A stretch of DNA of 64,000 nt from an uncultured Bacteroidales bacterium. Lineage in GTDB: Bacteria; Bacteroidota; Bacteroidia; Bacteroidales; Muribaculaceae. A program made the position numbers and the translations under genes. Location of the stretch: assembly GCA_902781045.1 (NCBI GenBank), contig CACZHT010000012.1, forward strand, positions 23,350 to 87,349. Reading direction: 5' to 3'. The number at the start of each line of letters is the position of its first letter. The first letter of the stretch is position 1. Positions 22,704 through 31,256 of this stretch are shown here, piece after piece. Below the pieces are notes generated by a model, which was given only the letters and a program-made list of their open reading frames with translations, did not search any database and had not been told where the DNA came from.

Positions 22704-22711
22704 CAAAGGTA
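22704..22711 (-). promoter_or_regulatory. -7 promoter box of rpsU
   Basis: Minus strand TACCTTTG, a perfect TAnnTTTG match, 283 bp upstream of rpsU. It is the only such box in the spacer on this strand. Confidence 0.7.
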
Positions 22712-22839
22712 ATACAAATAATTGAAATACGAGAACAGAAAATTGATTTTTCCTCATTTTGTTTTGATTTTTTCTTGCTATTGGGGCATTGTAATAGTAT
22801 CGTAACAGATTGTGTGGGGTGGGTGTGAGCGGGTGTTTG

Positions 22840-22847
22840 TAATTTTG
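22840..22847 (+). promoter_or_regulatory. -7 promoter box of the Na/phosphate cotransporter gene
   Basis: TAATTTTG matches TAnnTTTG and lies 35 bp before the start codon at 22883, predicting a leader of about 30 nt. Confidence 0.7.
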
Positions 22848-22882
22848 CACAAAATTTTCAAACAACACGCTTAAATTACAGA

Positions 22883-24574
22883 ATGGAAAGTCAAAGTTAC
22901 TTGATGATATCGCTGAAGTTGATGGGTGCATTGGCACTACTCATCTATGGAATGAAAGTGATGAGCGAGGCCTTGCAGAAGATGACCGGTCCCCAGCTGC
23001 GCCATGTGCTGGGCGCGATGACCACCAACCGCTTCACGGGCATCATCACGGGCATGCTGCTCACGGTGGCCGTACAATCGTCGGCCGCGACGACAGTGAT
23101 GACCGTGTCGTTTGTCAACGCCGGCCTGCTCACCCTAGCCCAGGCCATCAGCGTGATTATGGGTGCCAACATCGGCACAACACTATCGGCCTGGATTATG
23201 TCGGCCGGATTCTCGTTCAACATCTCCAGCATCGTGTGGCCGGCCTTCTTGCTGGGCATCCTGCTCATCCACATCAAGAGCAAGCGGCTGTTTGGCGACT
23301 TCCTGTTTGGTGTGGCATTCCTGTTCTTCGCCTTGGGTACCCTTTCGGTCACAGGCAAGGAACTGGACCTGGCGCACAACGCCGATGTGGTTCAGTTCTT
23401 CTCGTCGTTCGACTCGACGAGCTACCTGACCATCCTGCTGTTCCTGCTCATCGGCACCATCCTGACCATCATCGCGCAGTCGTCGGCGGCCATCATGGCC
23501 ATCACCATGGTGCTGTGCACCAGTGGCGTGATGAGCATCTACCAGGGCATCGCCCTGGTCATGGGCGAGAATATCGGCACCACCCTGACGGCCAACCTGG
23601 CGGCACTGACCGGCAACACCCAAGCCCGCCGCGCTGCTCTGGCCCACCTGGTGTTCAACCTCTTCGGTGTGACCTGGGTGCTCTGCCTGTTCTTCCCGTT
23701 TGTCGATTTCGCCTGCTCGCTGGTGGGTCTTGATCCGAACGCCGACACGCAGAGTGCGGTCAAGTTATCCTTTGCGCTGGCCGCGTTCCACTCGCTGTTC
23801 AACGTGTCCAACACCCTCATCCTGATGTGGTTCATCCCGCAGATAGAGCGGCTGTGCTGCTGGATCATCAAGGGCAAGACCAAGCCCGAAGACGAGGAGT
23901 TCCGGCTGCAATATATACAAGGTGGCATCATGCGCACGCCCGAGATTTCGGTGCTGCAGGCACAGAAGGAGATTACCGTGTTCACCGAGCGCATGCAGGC
24001 TATGCTGGGCATGGTGCGCGGCATGGTCAACGAGCAGGACAGCAAGAAGTTTGACGAGACCTACCAGCGCGTGGTCAAATATGAGGAGATGTCCGACAAC
24101 ATGGAGATTGAGATAGCCCGCTACTTGGAGCAGGTGAGTACGGCTCACTTGAGCGACGACACCAAGGTGAAAATCCGCAACATGATGCGCGAGATTGGCG
24201 AGCTGGAGAGCATCGGCGACTCGTGCTTCAACCTGGCTCGCACGCTCAAGCGCCGCCGCCAGCAGTCCGACGGCTTCGGCGACGACCTGCAGCAGCACCT
24301 GGAGCTGATGCTCGACCTGTGCGACAACGCCATGAGCCAGATGACCCGCATCATGGAGGGTCCGAAGGAGGATTTCTCGATCAGCGACAGCTATGCCATC
24401 GAGGCCGACATCGACCGCACGTGCCAGGAGCTGCTCGACCGCAACCTGCTCGATGTCAACGAGCACGTCTACGACTACGGTCTGGGCACAATCTATGTGG
24501 CTCTGATCAAGGAGTGCGAGAAGCTGGGCGACTATATCATCAATGTTGTCGAGGCACGCTATAACATCAAGTAA
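22883..24574 (+). CDS. Na/Pi cotransporter family protein with C-terminal PhoU-like domain
   Basis: A 563-residue inner-membrane protein. The N-terminal 320 residues contain two inverted repeats of the Na/Pi-cotransporter fold, each with a QSSAA motif (TVAVQSSAATTV and IIAQSSAAIMAI) and the matching GANIGTT and GENIGTT motifs that form the substrate and sodium sites. The C-terminal part (about 350-560) is helical and resembles PhoU. Proteins of this NptA/YjbB type move phosphate with sodium, often outward, and the PhoU-like part may regulate transport. It is a single gene with its own promoter, followed by a divergent-function two-component pair on the same strand. Confidence 0.9.
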   Translation: MESQSYLMISLKLMGALALLIYGMKVMSEALQKMTGPQLRHVLGAMTTNRFTGIITGMLLTVAVQSSAATTVMTVSFVNAGLLTLAQAISVIMGANIGTTLSAWIMSAGFSFNISSIVWPAFLLGILLIHIKSKRLFGDFLFGVAFLFFALGTLSVTGKELDLAHNADVVQFFSSFDSTSYLTILLFLLIGTILTIIAQSSAAIMAITMVLCTSGVMSIYQGIALVMGENIGTTLTANLAALTGNTQARRAALAHLVFNLFGVTWVLCLFFPFVDFACSLVGLDPNADTQSAVKLSFALAAFHSLFNVSNTLILMWFIPQIERLCCWIIKGKTKPEDEEFRLQYIQGGIMRTPEISVLQAQKEITVFTERMQAMLGMVRGMVNEQDSKKFDETYQRVVKYEEMSDNMEIEIARYLEQVSTAHLSDDTKVKIRNMMREIGELESIGDSCFNLARTLKRRRQQSDGFGDDLQQHLELMLDLCDNAMSQMTRIMEGPKEDFSISDSYAIEADIDRTCQELLDRNLLDVNEHVYDYGLGTIYVALIKECEKLGDYIINVVEARYNIK

Positions 24575-24634
24575 CGGGTAACGTGAGTCAGGCTGTAGTG
24601 CCCTTCTCAATTTTCAATTTTCAAATAAAAAGAC

Positions 24635-24642
24635 TAACTTTG
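24635..24642 (+). promoter_or_regulatory. -7 promoter box placed directly at a start codon
   Basis: TAACTTTG matches TAnnTTTG. It ends only 4 bp before the ATG of the response regulator (24647), so transcription should begin at or within a base or two of the start codon. Confidence 0.65.
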
Positions 24643-24646
24643 CGGC

Positions 24647-25321
24647 ATGAAACGGATATTGGTTGTTGATGACGAACGCGACCTGCGCGAAATTCTGCGG
24701 GTCAACCTGGAGTTGGCGGGATATCTAGTGGACACCGCCGGCTCGGCCGAGGCTGCCCTGGAGCAAGACCTGGGTGAGTATGACTTGTTGTTGCTAGACG
24801 TGATGATGGAGGGCATGTCGGGCTTTGAGATGGCTCGCCGTCTCAAGTCCGCACCAGCCACAGCCCATCTGCCCATCATCTTCATCACCGCCAAGGACAC
24901 CGAGGACGATGTGCTGCGAGGATTCGGTCTGGGCGGCGATGACTACATCACCAAGCCCTTCTCGCTGCGCGAAGCCATGGCTCGCATCCGCGCTGTGCTG
25001 GCCCGTTCGGTGTCGACCAGTGCGGCCAAGAACGAGCTTCGCCACGAGGGTCTGGTGCTGAACACCACCCACCAGACCGTGACAGCCGACGGCTCGCCCC
25101 TGGCCCTGACCAAGACCGAATTTGATCTGCTGAGCTTGCTCATGCGCGAGCGCGGCCATGTGTTGTCGCGCAGCCAGCTCATCCGCCGCGCGTGGCCCGA
25201 AGGGGTGGTAGTGACCGACCGTGCGGTCGATGTCAACATCACTCGCCTGCGCAAGAAGTTGGGCGATTATGCCCGCTGCATCGTCTCACGCCCGGGCTTC
25301 GGATATATGTTCGACGCATGA
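24647..25321 (+). CDS. OmpR/PhoB-type response regulator (RprY-like)
   Basis: A 224-residue two-component regulator. The receiver domain has the acidic pair DDE near residue 8, the phosphoacceptor Asp51 in LLLLDVMM, and Lys103 in ITKPF. The C-terminal winged-helix DNA-binding domain ends RPGFGYMF. Its stop overlaps the start of the histidine kinase gene (ATGA), so the two are translationally coupled. Gene order and sequence style resemble the RprXY pair of Bacteroides, but the input signal cannot be told. The promoter position predicts a leaderless mRNA. Confidence 0.92.
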   Translation: MKRILVVDDERDLREILRVNLELAGYLVDTAGSAEAALEQDLGEYDLLLLDVMMEGMSGFEMARRLKSAPATAHLPIIFITAKDTEDDVLRGFGLGGDDYITKPFSLREAMARIRAVLARSVSTSAAKNELRHEGLVLNTTHQTVTADGSPLALTKTEFDLLSLLMRERGHVLSRSQLIRRAWPEGVVVTDRAVDVNITRLRKKLGDYARCIVSRPGFGYMFDA

Positions 25322-26235
25322 AGAAGCTGAGCGAGGGGCGCAAGATGTTTATCAGTGTGATGGCGATTTTCGCCGTCTATGCCACGGTGTTTGTCGTGTT
25401 TGAGGACTTCGACCGTCACGGCATGCCACAGATTGACTCCAGAGACCTGCACTTGCTTGCCTTTGCCGCAGTGACGATGGTAGTGCTCGCCGTGGTGCTC
25501 TACCGCTATGCCCACCGCATGGATGAGCGCATCCGCCGCGAGCAGGACCTCAAGCAGACCGAGACCCGCCGCCAGATGACCCAGAACATCTCGCACGAGC
25601 TGAAGACCCCCGTGGCCAGCATCTTGGGTCTGACCGAGACCATCCTCGACAACCCTCAGCTCACCGACGAACAGAAGTTAGAGTTTGTCCACCGCACCCA
25701 CGCCCAGGCTCAACGCCTGTCGCACCTGCTGCAAGACATCAGCACGCTCAACCGAATGGACTATGCCTCGCAGCAGCTCGAGAGTTCACCTGTCGACGTC
25801 TCGCAGCTGGTGGCCGACATCATCTATGAGTCGGACATGACTTGCGACAAGCGCCAGCTCACGGTCAACAACCAGCTGCCCGACATCCTGGTCATCAAGG
25901 GCAACCGCCAGCTGCTCTACAGCATCTTCCGCAACCTGATGGACAACGCCATCAACTATGCCGGTGAGGGAGCCATCATCAGCATCAGTGCCGTCGAGAC
26001 GACCCGGCACTGGCGGTTCAGCTTCAGCGACACCGGCCAGGGCATCCCTGCCGAGCACCTGCCCCACATCTTCGAGCGCTTCTACCGCGTGGACAAGGGC
26101 CGCAGCCGCTCGCTGGGCGGCACTGGGCTGGGGCTGGCCATCGTCAAGAACGCCGTGCTGCACCATGGCGGTGCCATCCGCGCCCTGAAGAACCAGGCTG
26201 GTGGCCTCACCATCGAGTTCACCCTCCACAAGTGA
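25318..26235 (+). CDS. Sensor histidine kinase (partner of the upstream regulator)
   Basis: A 305-residue kinase. The start at 25318 overlaps the regulator stop by four bases; a longer open frame upstream is a shadow. Two transmembrane helices (about 10-28 and 45-63) frame a very short periplasmic loop, so it probably senses within the membrane or through a partner. The phosphoacceptor is His93 in NISHELKTPV. The ATPase domain has the N box NLMDNAINY and G boxes DTGQGIP and GGTGLGLAIV. All catalytic motifs are intact. Confidence 0.93.
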   Translation: MKKLSEGRKMFISVMAIFAVYATVFVVFEDFDRHGMPQIDSRDLHLLAFAAVTMVVLAVVLYRYAHRMDERIRREQDLKQTETRRQMTQNISHELKTPVASILGLTETILDNPQLTDEQKLEFVHRTHAQAQRLSHLLQDISTLNRMDYASQQLESSPVDVSQLVADIIYESDMTCDKRQLTVNNQLPDILVIKGNRQLLYSIFRNLMDNAINYAGEGAIISISAVETTRHWRFSFSDTGQGIPAEHLPHIFERFYRVDKGRSRSLGGTGLGLAIVKNAVLHHGGAIRALKNQAGGLTIEFTLHK

Positions 26236-26305
26236 CCTCCATCAGACAGAAGAGCAGAAGAACAAAAAAGCTAGAATCAACTTGCACAAAATAACATTTT
26301 TTGCT

Positions 26306-26313
26306 TAACTTTG
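26306..26313 (+). promoter_or_regulatory. -7 promoter box of the TPR/AraC regulator gene
   Basis: TAACTTTG matches TAnnTTTG and lies 57 bp before the start codon at 26371. Confidence 0.65.
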
Positions 26314-26370
26314 CAGCATCAATCGGACGAATTGTTTCACTTTTTAACGACTTTAAAACAATATTAAACG

Positions 26371-28017
26371 ATGAGGAGGATAGCCATAATAGGTGTGGTG
26401 CTGGTGTGCGCGCTGGCTGTGGTGGCCGATGAAGTGACCTTCATGTCCAACCGCCGCCAGTGGGAGAAACTGTCCACCGCCACCTTGATGCAGATGGGTA
26501 ATGACTTCATGAATGTCAAGGAGTTGCCCGACAGTGGCATGCTCTGCTACTCGCTCATCGCCAATCGCTATAATGAGAACCTCAAGGGCGAGGAACTGAA
26601 GTGCTGCATCCGTGCCACGTGCTACCTTGGAACCATCCATCGCACATATTTCAACAACCAGCCCGAGGCCTATAAGCAGATTCTGAAAGCCAAAGACCTG
26701 GCCGAGAAGCATCACTATGATGAGTTTGTCATCAACATCTTGATGGAACTGGGAAACCTGAACTGGCGACAAAACGGATTGCTTCATGACACCAACTTGG
26801 CAAAGGAGGCGACAGACTATCACAAGGCCGCATTCTGGAAAGCCGTTGAGACACACTCGTACAGATTCTTGCCCGTGGTCATGACCAACCTCAATTTCGT
26901 TGCCTTTTGCAGGAGAGATTTCACCATCTCGGCAAAAGAGCGAGCCACCTATAAAAGCCTTCATCTTCCCGACACGACCGACCTTAAACCCATAGCCGAC
27001 CCCATCACCGAGGGGGTGGAGTTATTAGACCAGGGGAAATACCAACAGGCACTGGACATCTTCAGAAATGCGACGGTCGAGCACCTGAACACCGGCCCTA
27101 AAAACAAAGCCTTCCTGCAAGTCATGCTCTATGAGTATATCTACTACACACAGTTGAAGTTGGGCCGAACTGCTGACGCGTTGAACACTCTGAAGCAAAC
27201 ACAAAGGCTGATTAGAGATGAGTGCCCAGAATTTGTGGCAGATATTTATGGCCAATATGCCGAGTTCTACCGTCTTCAGGGCAACCAGGACATGGCCAAA
27301 GAATATGAGCTGATGTCGTGGCGCAGTTCAGACAGCATTGCCCAAGCCAGCCAAGCCAACAGTGTGGATAAAGCGGGCTTCCTCTACGAGCTGGACAAGA
27401 TGAATGAGGAACAGAAGGCCCTGACCCTCAAGCAACAACATGACCGACAAATGTTGTGGGTGGTGAGTGGTTTCCTGGCATTGGCACTGGGGTTGATTGT
27501 CCTGCTGGCCATCAATCGTGGACTCATCAAGCAGAAGAACAAAGTCCTTTATGAGAATAATATGGCGTTGCTGGCGGCTGAGGATGAGCGACGCCGACAA
27601 GCCGAACAAGAGGAACAAGCCCGCATCGAGGCCGATGCGGCGAAGTATTGTGCCATTCGCATGGACGAGCAGTCAACCGAGGAATTGTGGCAAAACATCA
27701 TCCATGTGATGGAGTACTCGCAAGAGATTTATGACGAGAACTTCAGCGTGGCTCGGCTGGCCGAGCTCATCGGGGCGAAGCAAAATTACGTGTCGCAGGC
27801 CATCAACCAGCAGCCTGGCTGGACCTTCCCCACCCTGCTGGCGCACTACCGCATCCGCGAGGCGTGCCGCCGCATGAATGACACCGCCCGCTACGGCAAC
27901 TACACCGTCGAGGGACTAGGGCAGAGCGTGGGATTCACCAGCCGTAGTTATTTTGTCAAACTCTTCAAGAAACACACCGGCCTTACCCCCTCGGACTACA
28001 TGAAGCAGAGACGGTGA
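26371..28017 (+). CDS. Membrane-anchored TPR protein with C-terminal AraC-type DNA-binding domain
   Basis: A 548-residue protein. A signal-like N-terminus leads to a helical TPR-type region (about 35-360) predicted to be periplasmic. A transmembrane helix follows at about 371-393 (VVSGFLALALGLIVLLAI), then a charged coiled coil (about 396-430), and a C-terminal AraC helix-turn-helix domain (about 445-548) ending with the family signature VGFTSRSYFVKLFKKHTG. This layout is a known Bacteroidetes regulator class in which an outside signal is passed to a membrane-held DNA-binding domain. Target and ligand are unknown. No carbohydrate gene is adjacent. Confidence 0.85.
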   Translation: MRRIAIIGVVLVCALAVVADEVTFMSNRRQWEKLSTATLMQMGNDFMNVKELPDSGMLCYSLIANRYNENLKGEELKCCIRATCYLGTIHRTYFNNQPEAYKQILKAKDLAEKHHYDEFVINILMELGNLNWRQNGLLHDTNLAKEATDYHKAAFWKAVETHSYRFLPVVMTNLNFVAFCRRDFTISAKERATYKSLHLPDTTDLKPIADPITEGVELLDQGKYQQALDIFRNATVEHLNTGPKNKAFLQVMLYEYIYYTQLKLGRTADALNTLKQTQRLIRDECPEFVADIYGQYAEFYRLQGNQDMAKEYELMSWRSSDSIAQASQANSVDKAGFLYELDKMNEEQKALTLKQQHDRQMLWVVSGFLALALGLIVLLAINRGLIKQKNKVLYENNMALLAAEDERRRQAEQEEQARIEADAAKYCAIRMDEQSTEELWQNIIHVMEYSQEIYDENFSVARLAELIGAKQNYVSQAINQQPGWTFPTLLAHYRIREACRRMNDTARYGNYTVEGLGQSVGFTSRSYFVKLFKKHTGLTPSDYMKQRR

Positions 28018-28022
28018 TCCTT

Positions 28023-28436
28023 TTACACATTCATCAGTGCATTGCCCAGATTGTGAAGCCCCTGTTTAATCAATGCGACCCGCGCTGCACTAGGCTTCTT
28101 GGAACCATTCACATAGTTTGACAACAAGGTGTAGTTGATTCCGATGTATTGCGCAACTTGCTTGACATTTAACTGCGGAAATAGACGGAACGCCATCGCG
28201 ACTTCGTTGTCCTCACATTTGTCAGGCTCAAAGAAACTGGACACATGGATGTCTTCGTCAATGTTATCCCACCTCAATGCTTCGCCCTCATGGACGATGC
28301 GGAAGTCAGCGCGTTCGGCATTGGTTGCATTCAGCAATAGTGGAAAATCGACCAGTGAACGGCTCAGTGTCTCGCCATTGTCTAACTTGGCATAAATACG
28401 CCCATCCTTAAACCATACGTCAACAATTCGTCCCAT
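28023..28436 (-). CDS. DUF2442 domain protein with C-terminal helix-turn-helix
   Basis: A 137-residue protein. Residues 1-70 fit the DUF2442 pattern (GRIYAKLDNGETL, FPLLLNAT, then EALRWDNIDEDIHV). Residues of about 85-130 form an Xre-like helix-turn-helix (VKQVAQYIGINYTLLSNYV). Such proteins usually stand directly after a DUF4160 gene, in a pair often proposed to be a toxin-antitoxin-like module. Here no complete DUF4160 gene is present; only a 29-codon remnant precedes it, ending 2 bp before the start. It converges with the TPR/AraC gene with a 5-bp gap. Confidence 0.8.
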   Translation of the reverse strand: MGRIVDVWFKDGRIYAKLDNGETLSRSLVDFPLLLNATNAERADFRIVHEGEALRWDNIDEDIHVSSFFEPDKCEDNEVAMAFRLFPQLNVKQVAQYIGINYTLLSNYVNGSKKPSAARVALIKQGLHNLGNALMNV

Positions 28437-28438
28437 AG

Positions 28439-28525
28439 TTATCCTTTTTTAAAATACTCTTTCCAACCAGCGATAAACTCTTCACGGTATAATTCGGCCA
28501 ATCCAAGGGCTTTCTTTTGTGCAAA
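28439..28525 (-). pseudogene. Possible C-terminal remnant of a DUF4160 gene
   Basis: An open frame with no start codon encodes about 29 residues, including LGLAELYREEFIAGWKEYF, and ends with TAA 2 bp before the DUF2442 start. The pattern (a helix with E-L-Y-R-E-E then W) resembles the end of DUF4160 proteins, the usual upstream partner of DUF2442. The frame begins inside a -7 promoter box, so most of the partner gene seems to have been deleted and a promoter now drives the second gene alone. The family match is by eye and is uncertain because the fragment is short. Confidence 0.4.
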
Positions 28526-28529
28526 GGTA
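28522..28529 (-). promoter_or_regulatory. -7 promoter box of the DUF2442 gene
   Basis: Minus strand TACCTTTG, a perfect TAnnTTTG match. It overlaps the start of the remnant frame, giving a leader of about 80 nt that contains the remnant. Confidence 0.65.
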
Positions 28530-28782
28530 GGTATATTTTTCTACACCTCCAATTTTTTTGAAGAATTATTTACTATGGTACCTTTATCTGCTCCATTTGA
28601 ATGAAAGAAGACACAAGAACAAAAACTCGTGTTACCCATGATTAAAAAAATCTGCGCAATCTGCGTGAGGTGCCCCCTACTGTTATTGGTTGAAATCGTG
28701 TGAAATCGCGTGGCGGTGTGTGATTTTAGAAAATCGCACACAGTGACACGTCATTTGCTTGGTGGTGTGGCGGTGGCAGGTG

Positions 28783-28790
28783 TAACTTTG
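28783..28790 (+). promoter_or_regulatory. -7 promoter box of the secreted protein gene at 28832
   Basis: TAACTTTG matches TAnnTTTG, 41 bp before the start codon, with a TTGG about 20 bp upstream as a possible -33 element. The rest of the 28530-28782 spacer holds no gene. It contains a short ATCTGCGCAATCTGCGTGAG repeat near 28650, of a kind common in Bacteroidales spacers. Confidence 0.7.
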
Positions 28791-28831
28791 CGGTGACAAT
28801 TTAATTATTCACCGTCAAAAACCGTAAAGTT

Positions 28832-31036
28832 ATGACAACAAAACTACTACTACGCACCGCCGCGCTCAGCTGCGCGCTGTTGCTGTGCTTCACCTCGCTG
28901 GCCCAGGTGGAGTTCCAACCCTATTGCGTGCACTATGACTGCACGGCCGTGGGCGTCCAGTCGCCCAACGTGACGCGCTATTCCAGCTCCAGCTATCCCG
29001 AGACCAACCTGGAGCAGCTGCGCCAACTGGCCCAGAAGGCCAAGGCCAAAGCCAAGGCCGGGGAGGCCATGTGTACCATTACGCTCAACATGGAGTATGA
29101 CCCAGAAGTGTATGAGGCGCCATTCATCGCTTACATTTTTGATGATGTCGACATGGTCGGTGTAGCCTTTGACAACGGGCAAGGATCACTGCAAGGACAA
29201 GTTCCACAAGGAGTCTACGACATCGTTTCATGCTTTACAACTGAGGATCACTCGCAATACTATGTGATATTTGAGCAACAGCAAGTGAAAAATGACTTGA
29301 CCCTCACACTCGACCCTACAGTATGCACCAACAGCATCACTGTGAACAACTATGGTCCGGACGGCGAGCTGCTGAAGCTCGGCCTGGGGCACTATGATGA
29401 CGACGGGCAATTTATCGTGGACGAAGAGGGCGACTATCTCCACATCGATGTCGATAACCAACTCGGTCGAAAAGGGTTAGGAACCCTTTATTCTTGCAGT
29501 GTGGGGGGAAGTGGCCCCCAGCTGGATGAAGAAAGCCGCACAAGCCCACTGGGTTTTCATGTGAATGATGTCAGCGACCGCTTCTATTTCCAACAGGTGA
29601 GAGTAATGCACTCTGAGGACTTAACCAAGTCATACGTCTGTTATTGCGGCACCGACAATCTGACGACCAGTGTTGTTGAGAACAACCCCAACAATTATGT
29701 GCAGCAAGTCTATGACTTCAAATATACTTCTCGTGGCCGTGAACAGATTGGTTACGGCATCTCGGATATCCTCTGGAGAATCAGTAAAAAAGTTGCTGCT
29801 TATAGCTCTAGAGGTGTAAGTACCAGTGCGGCAAAATTAGGCGAAGTCTTTACCCATGAGGTGTGGGCAAACATTCCGGAAACAAACCCATACTACCCCG
29901 ATGAGCACTTTGTGCTGCAACTATATGGTCAGGACTATGGGGATGTGGAAACCGTGACATTTGGTGAATGGGTGTTTGACGTGGTGAATCCCACAGCATG
30001 GATTGTCGGGCCTGCAATGCGCGTCAATAATGGCCAAAAAGAATCCATCAACATTGGGCATCATGAATATGGTAATATGATTATTCCCAACTTTTTGTAT
30101 GGTGTCAGGTATGATAGCAACATTCTCCCCCCGCAACTGCTCCCTTCACCCACAGCATTGACTTATCCCACCGAGCTGTCCGAGGGTCTGATCAACGACA
30201 ACTGCCCCATCAATGCGCTCAAGGTGACTTCGTATGTTAACGAGAATGACAACATGGTTTATCTTCAGCTACCCACCAACTACTTCGTTGGTCGCCATGG
30301 CGAGGCTTACTGTTGCCAGGACGGCACGACCATGACCGCCAAATTCAGGGGAAATGAGATAGACATGGAAACCTTCGCTCCCGATGGGCTGGGCACTTAC
30401 GAGTTCACGGTCGACAACCCCATTGTCGAGGTGGACGGCCTGCCCGGCCATAACACCACCACAGCCTTTTTGGACCAGAACCAGGAAGACATGAACCCGC
30501 CCAGCCTCGAGATGCTGCACTTCAAGAATGCCGCGGGCAAGGTGACCGACCGCTTTGCCACGGCGGCCGACGGCACGATGGAGTTCTATGCCAGCGACTT
30601 TGACTACGTCTACTATCCCGAGCTATGGAACGGTGTGTATGAGTGCCAGCCCGTGGAGGTGACAGTGGAATATGCGCCATACGGCACCGAGGAGTGGACT
30701 GAGTTGGCCGTTGAGGAGATTCCCGAGTACTATCAGGAGCCGGGTTGGGGTTACTTCTACCGCGGCTCGCTGGCTGGCGTGACAGGACAGGGCCTGAACG
30801 GTTGGTTCGACCTGCGCTTCCGCCTGCACGACGCTTCGGGCAACTGGATGGATCAGGTGGTGAGCCCCGCCTTCCGCATCGATGACCAGGCCTACTCCAG
30901 CGTGGCGACTGTCGGCAGCGACGATGCCCGCGAGGTGGCACGCTACAACCTGGCTGGCCAGCGAATTGATGCCAACACTCCAGGTGTCGCTATCATTCGC
31001 ATGAGCGACGGCACCGCCCGCAAGGTGATTCAGTAA
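28832..31036 (+). CDS. Large secreted protein of unknown function with a sorting-tail-like C-terminus
   Basis: A 734-residue protein with a clear signal peptide (residues 1-24, ending SLAQ) and no lipobox. I do not recognise a catalytic domain. A Lys/Ala-rich segment lies at about 68-80, followed by beta-rich sequence with many Asp, Tyr and Asn residues. The last 40 residues (YNLAGQRIDANTPGVAII and then SDGTARKVIQ) resemble the C-terminal tails of type IX-type or related Bacteroidales exported proteins, which end in a short beta-sandwich and a Lys-Val motif. It is therefore probably exported to the surface or medium. It stands alone, with its own promoter. Confidence 0.75.
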   Translation: MTTKLLLRTAALSCALLLCFTSLAQVEFQPYCVHYDCTAVGVQSPNVTRYSSSSYPETNLEQLRQLAQKAKAKAKAGEAMCTITLNMEYDPEVYEAPFIAYIFDDVDMVGVAFDNGQGSLQGQVPQGVYDIVSCFTTEDHSQYYVIFEQQQVKNDLTLTLDPTVCTNSITVNNYGPDGELLKLGLGHYDDDGQFIVDEEGDYLHIDVDNQLGRKGLGTLYSCSVGGSGPQLDEESRTSPLGFHVNDVSDRFYFQQVRVMHSEDLTKSYVCYCGTDNLTTSVVENNPNNYVQQVYDFKYTSRGREQIGYGISDILWRISKKVAAYSSRGVSTSAAKLGEVFTHEVWANIPETNPYYPDEHFVLQLYGQDYGDVETVTFGEWVFDVVNPTAWIVGPAMRVNNGQKESINIGHHEYGNMIIPNFLYGVRYDSNILPPQLLPSPTALTYPTELSEGLINDNCPINALKVTSYVNENDNMVYLQLPTNYFVGRHGEAYCCQDGTTMTAKFRGNEIDMETFAPDGLGTYEFTVDNPIVEVDGLPGHNTTTAFLDQNQEDMNPPSLEMLHFKNAAGKVTDRFATAADGTMEFYASDFDYVYYPELWNGVYECQPVEVTVEYAPYGTEEWTELAVEEIPEYYQEPGWGYFYRGSLAGVTGQGLNGWFDLRFRLHDASGNWMDQVVSPAFRIDDQAYSSVATVGSDDAREVARYNLAGQRIDANTPGVAIIRMSDGTARKVIQ

Positions 31037-31100
31037 GCAGTAAGCCCGCTAAATCCCCCTGAAGGGGGGACTTGAAGTGTGGCTTCAACAATTCATAATC

Positions 31101-31161
31101 TCATGCAGATTTTGCCAATCTGACAGATTTCACATCTGCCTCATCAGCAAAATCTGCATGA
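31101..31161. repeat. Perfect 15-bp inverted repeat forming a 61-nt hairpin
   Basis: TCATGCAGATTTTGC (31101-31115) is the exact reverse complement of GCAAAATCTGCATGA (31147-31161). The 31-nt interior holds a further CAGAT/ATCTG inverted pair. No T run follows on the plus strand. It is 65 bp after the stop of the secreted protein gene and may serve as its transcript end, or be a small mobile-type repeat; no target-site duplication is evident. Confidence 0.8.
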
Positions 31162-31240
31162 AACTTATTTCACGCAAATTGCAGAAGTTTTGTGATGCAG
31201 TATCGCTCTATCATAGATGTAACAATCTTGTTCCTAGGCG

Positions 31241-31248
31241 CAAAGGTA
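31241..31248 (-). promoter_or_regulatory. Orphan -7 promoter box next to direct repeats
   Basis: Minus strand TACCTTTG, a perfect TAnnTTTG match, but no convincing gene lies downstream on that strand. The only frame there is 14 codons (ATG at 31220). The box sits beside the 33-bp repeats, so it looks like a regulated promoter whose gene has been lost or which makes a small RNA. Confidence 0.5.
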
Positions 31249-31256
31249 CACAATTT

